Shown: positions 25,206-34,462 of the stretch, piece by piece
Numbering within the stretch: position 1 is the first letter of the stretch
Layout: each line of letters starts with the position of its first letter
Assembly (NCBI RefSeq): GCF_036997485.1
Contig: NZ_JAWLPU010000002.1
Coordinates: forward strand, 1 to 64,000
DNA: 64,000 nt
Direction: 5' to 3'
Source: Brachyspira pilosicoli
GTDB lineage: Bacteria; Spirochaetota; Brachyspiria; Brachyspirales; Brachyspiraceae
Translations under genes and position numbers: made by a program
Notes under the pieces: generated by a model
The model's database searches: none
The model's input: the letters and a program-made list of their open reading frames with translations, nothing else
Told to the model about the DNA's origin: nothing

Positions 25206-26396
25206 ATGAATGTATTAGTGATAAATTCTGGAAGTTCTAGTATCAAATATCAATTATTTTCTATGCCTGAAGCAAAAGTACTTGCAAAAGGTCTATTAGA
25301 AAAAATAGGTGAAGAGACAAGTGCTTTGAAACATACAGCAGTTGAAAAAGGCAAAGAAAAAAAGATAGAGCAGAAAGTTCCTGACCATAAAGCAGGTATG
25401 AGTTTGATTTTTTCTCTTTTAACAGATAAAGAAGTAGGTGTAATATCTAATATGAGTGAAATATCTGGAGTAGGCCATAGAGTAGTACATGGAGGAGAAG
25501 CATTCAGTAAAAGTACTTTAATAACAGATGAAGCTATAAAAGCCATAGAAGCTTGCTGCGACATAGCTCCTTTACATAACCCAGCAGGTTTACAAGGTAT
25601 AAGAGCTTGTCAAGAAATATTAAAAGATGTGAAAATGGTTGCTGTATTTGATACAAGCTTCCATCAAACTATACCTGAGCATGCTTATATGTATGCTGTT
25701 CCTCATGAATGGTATGATAAATATAAAGTTCGCCGTTATGGTTTCCATGGTACTTCACATAAATATGTATATGGAGAGTTCTGTAAGGTTACTAATAAGC
25801 CTAATGCTAATGTTATAGTTTGCCATTTGGGTAATGGTGCTAGTGTTACTGCTGTAAAAAATGGAGAATCTGTTGATACTAGTATGGGTTTAACTCCATT
25901 AGAAGGTTTAGTAATGGGTACTAGATCTGGCGATATGGACCCTGCTGTTATTACTTTTATGATGGGTAAAGAAAACTTATCTGCTAAAGAAATTGATAAT
26001 ATTATAAATAAAAAAAGCGGACTTTTAGGTGTTTCTGGTGTTAGTAATGATATGAGAAACTTAGAAGAGGCTTCTAAAACTAACCACAAAGCTGAACTTG
26101 CTATAAAGATGTTCTGTTATAGAGTAAAAAAATATATAGGTTCTTATATGGCAGCACTTGGACATCTTGATGGAATAGTATTTACTGGAGGTATTGGTGA
26201 AAACAGCGCTCCTATAAGAGCTAGAATACTTGAAGGTTTAGATGAGCTTGGTATTAAATGCGATGCTGATAAAAATGCTAAGGCTAGAGGTTGTGCTAAT
26301 TTTGAAAAAGATGGTGCTCCTATTAAGCTTTATGTTATAGCTACAGATGAAGAAAAAGCTATAGCAATAGATACCTATAATATTGCTTTAAAATAA
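25206..26396 (+). CDS. ackA: Acetate kinase
   Basis: 396 aa, standard length. It converts acetyl phosphate and ADP to acetate and ATP, the energy-yielding end of anaerobic fermentation. It begins 'VLVINSGSSSIKYQLF', has the second signature 'RYGFHGTSHKYV', and 'GNGASVTAV' and 'FTGGIGENS' for nucleotide binding. It is monocistronic, with its own promoter and a strong terminator. No pta gene is adjacent. Confidence 0.97.
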   Translation: MNVLVINSGSSSIKYQLFSMPEAKVLAKGLLEKIGEETSALKHTAVEKGKEKKIEQKVPDHKAGMSLIFSLLTDKEVGVISNMSEISGVGHRVVHGGEAFSKSTLITDEAIKAIEACCDIAPLHNPAGLQGIRACQEILKDVKMVAVFDTSFHQTIPEHAYMYAVPHEWYDKYKVRRYGFHGTSHKYVYGEFCKVTNKPNANVIVCHLGNGASVTAVKNGESVDTSMGLTPLEGLVMGTRSGDMDPAVITFMMGKENLSAKEIDNIINKKSGLLGVSGVSNDMRNLEEASKTNHKAELAIKMFCYRVKKYIGSYMAALGHLDGIVFTGGIGENSAPIRARILEGLDELGIKCDADKNAKARGCANFEKDGAPIKLYVIATDEEKAIAIDTYNIALK

Positions 26397-26412
26397 TAGT
26401 AAATAAAAAAGT

Positions 26413-26447
26413 AAAAAATAGGGTGTTTAAATAACATCCTATTTTTT
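26413..26447. terminator. Bidirectional terminator between ackA and dut
   Basis: Arms AAAAAATAGGGTGTT (26413-26427) and AACATCCTATTTTTT (26433-26447) around a 5-base loop (one G·A-type mismatch inside the arms at most); the A and T runs serve both convergent genes. Confidence 0.8.
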
Positions 26448-26481
26448 ATTTTAAATTAGAATAATTAAAAAATAATATTAA

Positions 26482-26916
26482 TTATATATTTGTACTTCCA
26501 AAACCGCCTTCGCCTCTAATAGAATCAGAAAGCTCTTCCACCTCTTCAAACTCTGCTTTTTCTACCTTTGCAAATACCATCTGAGCAATTCTATCTCCCA
26601 CATTAATAGTAAAAGGTTTATCAGTTAAAGCTGCTAATATAATTTTTAATTCACCTCTATAATCGCTATCAATAGTAGCAGGAGAGTTCAAACAAAATAT
26701 TCCATTTTTTAAAGCTAATGAACTTCTGCTTCTAATCTGAGCTTCATAACCATCAGGTATTTCTATGTATAATCCAGTAGGCACTAAAACTATGTCATTT
26801 TTGTTTAATGTAATAGGCTCATCTATATTAGCATGCAAATCTAAACCTGAAGCTCCAAGTGTTTGATATTTAGGAAGAGGATTTTTTGACTTATTAATTA
26901 CTTTTATTTTTAACAT
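26482..26916 (-). CDS. dut: dUTP pyrophosphatase
   Basis: 144 aa trimeric dUTPase that removes dUTP and supplies dUMP. The conserved motifs occur in order: 'ASGLDLHA' (1), 'RSSLALKNG' (2), 'IDSDYRGE' (3), 'GDRIAQMVF' (4) and 'RGEGGFGST' (5). The ATG at 26916 has AAGG five bases upstream. An in-frame ATG at 26934 lies at once after the upstream stop and would put that site within the gene, so I prefer 26916. It is likely co-transcribed with the upstream GntP gene (20-base gap). Confidence 0.93.
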   Translation of the reverse strand: MLKIKVINKSKNPLPKYQTLGASGLDLHANIDEPITLNKNDIVLVPTGLYIEIPDGYEAQIRSRSSLALKNGIFCLNSPATIDSDYRGELKIILAALTDKPFTINVGDRIAQMVFAKVEKAEFEEVEELSDSIRGEGGFGSTNI

Positions 26917-26936
26917 TTTAACCTTCTTTTTCATAT

Positions 26937-28322
26937 TTATTTTAATAAAAACGATAACATCATAATAATAACTAAAGCAGTAGCTCCTTGTACTATTGTG
27001 GCTAAGGTTCTTGCTTTATATGCATCTTGAACAGTTAAACCAGATAATTCTACTACCACCCAGAAATAGCTGTCATTAATATGAGAAAATACCATAGAAC
27101 CAGCACCTATAGACATTAATACTAAAACTTGCGATATTGGAGTAGTGTATCCTAATGTATCAAGCAGCGGTGCAAATAAACTCGCAACAGTAACAACAGA
27201 TATAGTTGAAGAGCCTAAAGAAATTTTTAAAAGAGAAGCAAGCAAAAAAGGAAGCACTAATCCTAAATTTACAGAAGCAAATACATCTCCAAGTTCAAAT
27301 ATAATGTTTGTAAGCTCAGTTGATTTTAAAACTTCTGCAAAAGCTCCGCTTGCCCCAACTAAAACTAATATATTTCCAGAATCTCTTACCCCATCACCAA
27401 TCCACATATACATCTCATCTCTATTAAAATTATGCATAAGTAAGAGTGAAAATAAAAAGCCTATAAATAATGCCATAGTAGGCTCGCCAAGAAATATAAA
27501 CATATTCTTTATGAGGCTATCTTCATCTAAATGCAAAGAATTAAACCTTACTATAGAGCCTATAGCCATAAGTATAATTGGTATTAATATAGGCGCAAAT
27601 GATTTGAATGCAGAAGGAAGTTTTTCCATATCATCAATAACGCTTTCATAGCTATAGTTATTTTTTTTATAATCTTTTTTCTTAACATATTTTGATATAA
27701 ACATTCCGTATATAGCACCAGATAAAGAAGTAGGTATAGCTACAATAAGTCCTATTGCTATAACAGTAAATAGATGTTCTTGTAAGTTAAAAAGATTAAT
27801 AACAGCAGCAGGCCCTGGAGTAGGTGGTATTAGGGCATGAGAAGCATATAAACCTGTTGACAATGCCACAGATAGTGCTACAGGTGAAGCCCCGCTTTTT
27901 TTTGCTAATGCTTTTCTTAATGGTGTTAATATTAAATATCCAGAATCACAAAACACAGGTATAGAAACAATAAATCCTAATATATTCATTGCAAGAGCAG
28001 GGTGGGATTTTCCAACTATCTTTAAGATTATTTCCCCAAGCTTGTATGTAGCTCCAGACATTTCAAGTATATTACCGATAATACTGCCCAAAATTATTAT
28101 AATTCCAACACTTCCTAAAGCATTTCCAAAACCTTTACCTATTAGAGAAGCTATTTCATTTATATAATGCGGATTTCTGTTAGAAGGTACATGTAAAGTA
28201 AATGATAAGAATATAGCTACCATTAACATTGCTATGAAAGGATGTACTTTAAACTTAATAGTAAGTATCATCACTATTATTATAGAAACTAGGAGCATAG
28301 TTATTATAGAATAGCTAATCAT
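26937..28322 (-). CDS. GntP family gluconate:H+ symporter
   Basis: 461 aa with 12-14 membrane helices. It has the GntP family pattern: 'KVHPFIAMLMVAIFLSFTL', 'GFGNALGSVGIIIILGSIIGNILEMSG', 'IPVFCDSGYLILTPL' and 'HALIPPTPGPAAVINLF'. It would import gluconate or a related sugar acid. No gluconate kinase or KDG pathway genes adjoin, so substrate specificity is open; some family members carry glycerate, fructuronate or 2-keto-gluconate. An HPr gene lies 38 bases upstream on the same strand. Confidence 0.85.
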   Translation of the reverse strand: MISYSIITMLLVSIIIVMILTIKFKVHPFIAMLMVAIFLSFTLHVPSNRNPHYINEIASLIGKGFGNALGSVGIIIILGSIIGNILEMSGATYKLGEIILKIVGKSHPALAMNILGFIVSIPVFCDSGYLILTPLRKALAKKSGASPVALSVALSTGLYASHALIPPTPGPAAVINLFNLQEHLFTVIAIGLIVAIPTSLSGAIYGMFISKYVKKKDYKKNNYSYESVIDDMEKLPSAFKSFAPILIPIILMAIGSIVRFNSLHLDEDSLIKNMFIFLGEPTMALFIGFLFSLLLMHNFNRDEMYMWIGDGVRDSGNILVLVGASGAFAEVLKSTELTNIIFELGDVFASVNLGLVLPFLLASLLKISLGSSTISVVTVASLFAPLLDTLGYTTPISQVLVLMSIGAGSMVFSHINDSYFWVVVELSGLTVQDAYKARTLATIVQGATALVIIMMLSFLLK

Positions 28323-28360
28323 AGTTTACAACCTAAAAGTATTTATGAATATTTATTTTA

Positions 28361-28672
28361 TTATTCTTCCTCAGGAACTTCAGCGTTAATATATCCTTCT
28401 TCAAAAAAGTATAGAAGTTCTTTTTCAGCATTTTTGGCCGCTTCTTCCATTCCTTCTTCATATTCAATTTCAAGTATTAATTTAGCATCACAAAAAGCAC
28501 CAAGCCCCATAATGTTAAATACACTTTTTGCATCTGCTCTTACACCATTATAAAGCAAAAATATGCCTAAATCGGAATATTCTATTTTGCTTGCTATTTG
28601 TGATAATACTCCAGCTGGTCTTAAATGCATACCATTTTTGCTTTTAATTGTTACTACATTAGTTAATGTCAT
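28361..28672 (-). CDS. HPr family phosphocarrier protein
   Basis: 103 aa, about 15 residues longer than typical HPr because of an acidic C-terminal tail. The phosphorylation site is intact as His16 in 'NGMHLRPAG', and the regulatory serine region 'ADAKSVFNIMGLG' keeps Ser50 (equivalent to HPr Ser46). It could therefore serve the treP PTS and be a target of HPr kinase. It is followed by GntP and dut on the same strand. No EI gene is in the window. A role as a regulatory NPr/Crh-like paralogue cannot be excluded. Confidence 0.88.
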   Translation of the reverse strand: MTLTNVVTIKSKNGMHLRPAGVLSQIASKIEYSDLGIFLLYNGVRADAKSVFNIMGLGAFCDAKLILEIEYEEGMEEAAKNAEKELLYFFEEGYINAEVPEEE

Positions 28673-29076
28673 TCAATAAACTCACTATATTTATTTTTTA
28701 TTATGATAACATATATTTAATAATTTTCAATATTTTTCTAAGTTATACTAATATAAAAACATAACGTAATATATACTGCAATTTGTATATTAAATAATTT
28801 CGAAAGAGTAAATAAATAAAAACTCAATATAGTAGAATTATTTTTGCATATATTTTTTAAATTTGCATTATATTTGTATGCATCCTTTTGTATTTACTTT
28901 TGATTATTCAAATTATAAGAAATAGATATTTTTTAATTAAAAAGTCTGTAATATCTATCACTCCTAAATGATAATATATAATTATTTTTTGTTTAGAAAG
29001 CGGTGATGGAATATAGCTTTGATGATATGCGTAGAGGCGGGTTAAGCAGTATTTATTTTTATTTAATTATAAAATA
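28673..29076. other. Intergenic segment with a degenerate GC-richer patch
   Basis: About 400 bases without a supported gene. Bases 28998-29046 are GC-richer than their surroundings. On the minus strand they read CCCGCCT...CGCAT...CATCAAAG, resembling 38381-38410 of the dispersed repeat family, so this is probably a decayed third copy. I see no tRNA or other RNA fold. Confidence 0.4.
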
Positions 29077-30195
29077 CTAATTTTTACTTTTTTTAGGCAA
29101 ATGCTTTATTACTTGTGCTTCTAACTCTATAGATTTTTGTCTGTTATTGTAGCCCAATACTTTGCCGTAAACTTCTATGTAATTCTTTGGCTCTAGATTT
29201 AATGTTACATTATATATTAAGTCAGCAACACCAACTATGTTTTCAGCGTTGTGGTCATATACTAATATTCTTGCTTTATTTTTTGGCACTCCGTCTATAT
29301 TAGTTTTTGATATGCTGTTTACATCTGCTTTCCATTTTACATATCCGCCGTTGTATAATTCATAGTTGCCTACCACTGTAAGATAATCTGGACTTTCTCT
29401 AAATATATTATAATCTGGTGCTATTACAAAATCTTTTAAAACTCTGAATCTCTCTTTTAAATATTCGTTAATGTCGCTTTTTAATGCACCGTTTATTATC
29501 ATAACTGCTTCATTAACTGATGCACTTCTCATATTCTTTTTTGCCTTATCAAACATATCTGCTACTTCTTTAGGAGAGTAGGTAGGACTTTTGGCACTCT
29601 CTGGAATCTTTCCGTCTTCAAGTCCCTCAAATAAATACACATTTTCTAATTTCTCTCTAAGTTCTTTTTGCTCTTTATCTAATAATATATATTTTATAGC
29701 AGGATATCCTCTGTCTATTGCCAAATATGATAAAAAAGATATAACAAAAATTATAGGTATAAATATAAGAAGTTTTAATATAGATATTTCTCTTTTTCCT
29801 AAAATATACGCTTTTGGATTAATTTCATTGCCTTTAGCATTATTAGTTAAGAATCTCACTCTTTCAATATTATCTTTGGCTATTTTGTTTTGAGGGTCAA
29901 GTTCTAATATTCTAAAATACTCTCTTAAAGCATTTTCTCTATGCCCATTGTGTAAGCTGATATATCCTTTTGCAAGCATAGCATTCACACAAAAACTATC
30001 TTCTCTAAGTGCCTTTCTTGATACTTCTTCAGCAGCATAAAAATCTTTTAAAAATATATTGGCAAAAGCAAGCATAGCAAGAGCATTAGGATCACGATTT
30101 AATGCAGTTCTATTAGATAAAAGCAAATCTTTAGCTTTCTTATATTTTTTTCTTCTTATGAGGCTGTAAGCACTAGAAGCTATATTGTCTTTCAT
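29077..30195 (-). CDS. TPR membrane protein, unknown function
   Basis: 372 aa. Residues about 5-115 are three TPR-like helical repeats ('ALREYFRILELDPQN'). One membrane helix is at about 138-160 ('ILKLLIFIPIIFVISFLSYLAI'), and an extracytoplasmic region follows to the basic end. The C-terminal half (about 225-370) is mixed alpha/beta and unrecognised. With cytoplasmic TPRs and an external domain it could link cytoplasmic partners to the envelope. Confidence 0.6.
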   Translation of the reverse strand: MKDNIASSAYSLIRRKKYKKAKDLLLSNRTALNRDPNALAMLAFANIFLKDFYAAEEVSRKALREDSFCVNAMLAKGYISLHNGHRENALREYFRILELDPQNKIAKDNIERVRFLTNNAKGNEINPKAYILGKREISILKLLIFIPIIFVISFLSYLAIDRGYPAIKYILLDKEQKELREKLENVYLFEGLEDGKIPESAKSPTYSPKEVADMFDKAKKNMRSASVNEAVMIINGALKSDINEYLKERFRVLKDFVIAPDYNIFRESPDYLTVVGNYELYNGGYVKWKADVNSISKTNIDGVPKNKARILVYDHNAENIVGVADLIYNVTLNLEPKNYIEVYGKVLGYNNRQKSIELEAQVIKHLPKKSKN

Positions 30196-30329
30196 TTTTG
30201 ATGATAGTCCTTGTGTATAGTTTACATAACTTTTCGGAATTATGATAACTTACTTTAAGCATTTTTTGATTATATGAATGCTTAAAGTGTTATATAAAAA
30301 TAATTAAAATTTAGGATAATTAAAAAATG

Positions 30330-31133
30330 TTATTTCTTACTTGGGTCAAAAACGCTGTCTTCTAAAAGTAAATCTTTATATTCAGTATAGTAGTAGGCAG
30401 TAAGCTCATCTAAAGCTTTAGCATATTTACTTTTTAAATCACCGTATAATATTCTCTCTATTAACTTTTGTATAACATCTTGAAGAGCATAAGGTACAGC
30501 ATAAGCCCCTACATGACTAAAGCCTATATTATGCATATGCTCATGAAACATCAAACCAGAAAAGCTGGCATAACCATATAGACTATTTCCAGACCATTGA
30601 ATCCAATTAGCATTTTCAAAACCAACCCAATCTGCAGTAGGAATTTGGTCTACAGGCTGTCCTCCAACATAACGTACATATCTTGATTGCCCTACAACTC
30701 CTAAACCAGCACCGCCTGTTTTTAATTTTTCATATATAAAGTCATGTTTTACAGTTCTTATAACTTCAACCATTATATTAGGGTCATACATATCCCCTTT
30801 TTTTATAGAGAAATTTCCATAACTTGCATCAACTGAAGAGCCTAATTCATTTTTCTTCTCATTTACTTTTGTAGGAAATTCTGTAGTGTTTACGGCAGTT
30901 CTCATAAGTGCCATACATCTTAATATAAAACGTTTTTCTTCTACTGTTATAGTGGCATAATTAGTCAAATCTTCTGCTATCTTAAACTCAGCAACTCCAA
31001 CATCCCAATAAGGATATTTTTTATTTATTTCTTCTTTTGTATAGGTATCTGGTTTCAAGGAATTATTATTACAGCTTAATAGAAATGATATAATTGCAAA
31101 TAAGCTTAATGTTATAAATAGTGTTTTTTTCAT
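30330..31133 (-). CDS. Lipoprotein with metzincin zinc-protease motif
   Basis: 267 aa. The lipobox 'SFLLSC' places the lipidated Cys at 21. Residues 197-207 read HEHMHNIGFSH, an exact HExxHxxGxxH metzincin zinc site with Glu198 as catalytic base. I do not see a clear Met-turn methionine afterwards, so it is a divergent or minimal metzincin. It would be anchored on the outer membrane or periplasmic face. It is the third gene of a likely operon after two beta-barrel proteins (28-base gap), suggesting surface proteolysis linked to those barrels. No protein substrate can be named. Confidence 0.65.
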   Translation of the reverse strand: MKKTLFITLSLFAIISFLLSCNNNSLKPDTYTKEEINKKYPYWDVGVAEFKIAEDLTNYATITVEEKRFILRCMALMRTAVNTTEFPTKVNEKKNELGSSVDASYGNFSIKKGDMYDPNIMVEVIRTVKHDFIYEKLKTGGAGLGVVGQSRYVRYVGGQPVDQIPTADWVGFENANWIQWSGNSLYGYASFSGLMFHEHMHNIGFSHVGAYAVPYALQDVIQKLIERILYGDLKSKYAKALDELTAYYYTEYKDLLLEDSVFDPSKK

Positions 31134-31160
31134 TTTTACTCCTTAAAACTTAAATATTAA

Positions 31161-31931
31161 TTAATAATTAGGCAATATTTTTATGCCAACTTGAAAACCT
31201 ATGTCAAAGCTTGATATATTTTGTTTCATTAATTTTGTTAGATTTGGATTTTGATTATTTAAAAGAGGGGTTTTAAGAGAAAGTCCAAAATCATATCCAA
31301 CATATCCTCCTAAAACAAAATTGATTTTTTTATCTGTATAAATAGTGTAGTCTACTGAAAATTTTATATATGGTATTACTGGAATATTAAATATATTTTT
31401 TACTTGAGAAGCATTATAATTTTCAATGTTTCTGTCAATTTCATTTTTTGTATAATTATAATATGAAGAAACAGACCTAACATATAAAGGCACTTTTACT
31501 CCGCCTGCCAAACCAAAAGAGAATTTTTTCCAATTTAATTTTGGATATATTCCAAAAACAATACTTTCAAACATATAAACTGAAGTATTTTTGTTATTAT
31601 CATCTCCTCTAAAAAAAGAAAACTCATCATGAGAATAGCCTATTTCACCCAATAAACTAAAACTCATATTTTTATTAATATTAAATCTATATCCTATATT
31701 TAATAAAACTCCAGAATCAAAACCAACTCCAGATTTTCTATTTTCTTTTTTTACAATGTTGTTAAAATTAGTTTCTTGCTGCTGAGTTGGGTTTTCATTT
31801 GTAAGAGAATATTGATTTATTCCAACTCCAATTCCTAACGGTACAAATATTCCAATTTCAAGACTGTTTTTAGCAAATGCATTTATAGATGATAAAGCCA
31901 ACGTTATTATTAATATCTTAAAAAATCTCAT
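31161..31931 (-). CDS. Beta-barrel outer-membrane protein, tandem paralogue B
   Basis: 256 aa with a signal peptide ending 'INAFAKN'. The mature N-terminus 'SLEIGIFVPLGIGVGIN' and segments 'GVLLNIGYRFNINKNMSFSLLGEIGYSHDEFSF', 'GGVKVPL', 'VIPYIKFSVDY' and 'SSFDIGFQVGIKI' align closely with the next gene. Alternating strands and an aromatic C-terminus support an outer-membrane barrel. It is 14 bases from its paralogue and 27 bases from the metzincin lipoprotein gene, all on one strand. Confidence 0.65.
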   Translation of the reverse strand: MRFFKILIITLALSSINAFAKNSLEIGIFVPLGIGVGINQYSLTNENPTQQQETNFNNIVKKENRKSGVGFDSGVLLNIGYRFNINKNMSFSLLGEIGYSHDEFSFFRGDDNNKNTSVYMFESIVFGIYPKLNWKKFSFGLAGGVKVPLYVRSVSSYYNYTKNEIDRNIENYNASQVKNIFNIPVIPYIKFSVDYTIYTDKKINFVLGGYVGYDFGLSLKTPLLNNQNPNLTKLMKQNISSFDIGFQVGIKILPNY

Positions 31932-31945
31932 TTAATCTCTCTTTA

Positions 31946-32710
31946 TTATAAAGGTCTTATTTTTACGCCAACATTAAATCCTATATCAAAACTAGATATT
32001 TTATCAGGCACTATTTTTGTTAAGTCAGCATTTTTTGGTGTATATGTGAGAGGAAAATCATAAGCAATATATCCTCCAAGTACAAAGTCAAATTTCTGCG
32101 AAGAATAAATACTATAATCCACTACTAATTTAATATATGGTATTATATTTGAGTTAAAATAATCTTTGTAGTTTTTAGTATTTATTATTTGAAGTTTTTC
32201 TGTAGAATATCCAAGAAGAGGATTATAGCTTGAATTATTTATAGTTCCAGTCAAAGCAATTTTTGCACCAGCACCTATACCTATTGAAAATCTTTTATAA
32301 TTGAATTTAGGAAGCACTCCAATTAGAAAACTATCAAAAGTATAATTTCTGTAATTTTCCATTTTTAGTGCCTGCGAATTAGTTTCTGTATCTTTTAATT
32401 TGTAATTAAATGTATCTCTGCTGTAGCCCAATTCCGCTAAAAAACTAAAACCAGAAGTTCTATTAATATCTAACTTGTAGCCAATTTGCACCAAAGCACC
32501 TGTTTCAAAACCAACAAACGTATTTCTTGTGTTATTTGATATATAGCTGTCGTATGTATTTTGATTCATATTTGTTGGGCGTTCTGGGTGTGTATTTATA
32601 CCAATACTCATACCAATAGGGACAAATATGCCTATTTCAAGACCGCTTTTTGCAAATAATGTGGAACTTAATATTAGAATTGTTATTAAGACTTTTAGTA
32701 TATTTTTCAT
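31946..32710 (-). CDS. Beta-barrel outer-membrane protein, tandem paralogue C
   Basis: 254 aa, first gene of the three-gene minus-strand cluster. The signal peptide ends 'TLFAKS'; 'GLEIGIFVPIGMSIGIN', 'GAKIAL', 'IIPYIKLVVDYSIY' and 'SSFDIGFNVGVKI' are shared with paralogue B. The two differ mainly in the loop segments (about residues 35-55 and 95-120), as expected for surface-exposed loops under diversifying pressure. The cluster was probably made by tandem duplication. Confidence 0.65.
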   Translation of the reverse strand: MKNILKVLITILILSSTLFAKSGLEIGIFVPIGMSIGINTHPERPTNMNQNTYDSYISNNTRNTFVGFETGALVQIGYKLDINRTSGFSFLAELGYSRDTFNYKLKDTETNSQALKMENYRNYTFDSFLIGVLPKFNYKRFSIGIGAGAKIALTGTINNSSYNPLLGYSTEKLQIINTKNYKDYFNSNIIPYIKLVVDYSIYSSQKFDFVLGGYIAYDFPLTYTPKNADLTKIVPDKISSFDIGFNVGVKIRPL

Positions 32711-32915
32711 TATTTCCTTTATTGTTGTATATGATTTTAAAATATTTATTTTAATATAACAATTTTTTTTGTAATTGCAATTTTTTTTAACTAAAAAACA
32801 ATGATTTTTATAAATATGATTTTTTTTAATATGTGTAATTATTAGATATTTGGCTATATCTTTTTATTTTAAATAATATATAATTAATATATACAATTAT
32901 ATAAAAAAGGTATAG

Positions 32916-34460
32916 ATGTTTAGGTTTATTTATTTTTTTATTATTTTGTTAAGCATGCTCTCATGCAATAAGAATAGCTATCGCTTGGAAGATAAAAATG
33001 GTAATAATAATACTTTTGAAAACTCACAACTTATATCTAAAGACGGCATAAAAGGAAGTATTGTTAAAGGTCAAAAGGATTATTATTATTTTAATATTAA
33101 TAAAGAAGAGCTTATTGATTTTGATATATCTAACTTAGGAGATAAGCCTATAACTATGACTTTATATAACTATAAAACTAATGTTATTAAAGTGATAAGT
33201 GAGTTTGAAAATACAAATGAGAATACGAGAGTTTATACTATTCAAACCAATGATAAAGGTGAAGTGTATTCTTCTCAGGTTATGAAAGGTATTTATTTTA
33301 GACCATCAGAAAATACTGAAGAAAATAAATATTATATAGTTATAGAATCCAAAAATGATGACACTGAATATAGCTTTGTTCTTAAGAAAAGAGAATATAA
33401 TGAAACTGATGAAAAAGAACCTAATGATATAATATCTCAATCACAGATAATAGATGTTAATAGCGAAAATAGAGTTTATACTATAGATGGATATTATAGC
33501 CAAGTTTTTAATCCTAAGTTGTATTCTGGGGATTTAAAAAACATGGAGATAGATTCTTATAAAGTTACAAATAGTTCTTTTAATACTTATTCTATATCCA
33601 TAGAGCTTTCTGGAGTTCCTTCTGTAGATGCTAGTATAAGATTATATGATAATGCTGGAAACTTTATTGCTGATTATGACCTTAATAATGCTGGTGACGG
33701 TGAGATTGTTGAAAAGTTAGTGCTTTATCCTTATATGTCATATTATTTTGTTTTGGTGTCTGAAAGGGCTGTATTAAATATACCATATAGGGTGAGTGTG
33801 TTGGCTAAGCCTTATGATAAATATACTGAAGATGAACCTAATAATAAATATACTCAAGCACAAAATATAGAGTTTAATAAAACTTATAAGGGTGCTATAG
33901 ATTATTCTTATGACAGAGATTATTATACATTTAATGTGCCGATACAATCAAGCATAAAACTATCTTATTTTTTGATAGATTCCCAAGCTATTAATTTGAG
34001 AATATCTAATGAAAATGAAGGAATAATAGCTACTATGCCTCAAAATGATGATGAGTATATTACTAGCTTAAAGCAAGGAAAATACTATTTGATTTTTGAA
34101 AGAGATACAACTAAAGAGAAATGGGTGAAGGGCAGTTCTAAGATTAGAAATTATGAGTTTAGTATAGCCATATCTAATGAAATTAGCGGATATTATGAGG
34201 ATTTAAATTATCTTAATGATTACTATAGCAATGATTATGATGATAGTTTTTATAATAATAATTATAGTGACGGCTTTTACAATAATGGATATAGCGACAG
34301 TGTTAATAATGATAATCAAACAGAATATAGTAATAATGAAGAGACTAATACTTATATAATACTAAAAGATGAAGATTATAATGCAGAATATTATCATTAT
34401 AATAGTGAAGACAGTAATATGATAAATAATCAAGAATATACTAATTATGGTGAATATTAA
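32916..34460 (+). CDS. Lipoprotein with three PPC-like beta domains and an Asn/Tyr/Asp-rich tail
   Basis: 514 aa; the lipobox 'LLSMLSC' gives Cys17. Three domains of about 130 residues each (about 20-160, 165-295, 300-420) carry the 'EPND/EPNN-x-x-x-x-A-Q-x-I' and 'D-x-D-Y-Y-x-F-x-V' patterns of bacterial pre-peptidase C-terminal (PPC) domains. Residues about 421-514 are low-complexity, rich in Asn, Tyr, Asp and Ser. It is the first gene of an operon with an AsmA-like protein starting two bases later. A surface or periplasmic binding role is likely; no enzyme domain is present. Confidence 0.6.
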   Translation: MFRFIYFFIILLSMLSCNKNSYRLEDKNGNNNTFENSQLISKDGIKGSIVKGQKDYYYFNINKEELIDFDISNLGDKPITMTLYNYKTNVIKVISEFENTNENTRVYTIQTNDKGEVYSSQVMKGIYFRPSENTEENKYYIVIESKNDDTEYSFVLKKREYNETDEKEPNDIISQSQIIDVNSENRVYTIDGYYSQVFNPKLYSGDLKNMEIDSYKVTNSSFNTYSISIELSGVPSVDASIRLYDNAGNFIADYDLNNAGDGEIVEKLVLYPYMSYYFVLVSERAVLNIPYRVSVLAKPYDKYTEDEPNNKYTQAQNIEFNKTYKGAIDYSYDRDYYTFNVPIQSSIKLSYFLIDSQAINLRISNENEGIIATMPQNDDEYITSLKQGKYYLIFERDTTKEKWVKGSSKIRNYEFSIAISNEISGYYEDLNYLNDYYSNDYDDSFYNNNYSDGFYNNGYSDSVNNDNQTEYSNNEETNTYIILKDEDYNAEYYHYNSEDSNMINNQEYTNYGEY

Positions 34461-34462
34461 TT

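Noticed and set aside
28998-29046. tRNA-like GC-rich patch
   Set aside because: It cannot be folded into a cloverleaf and lacks a TTCGA-type T-loop; it fits a degenerate copy of the dispersed repeat better.
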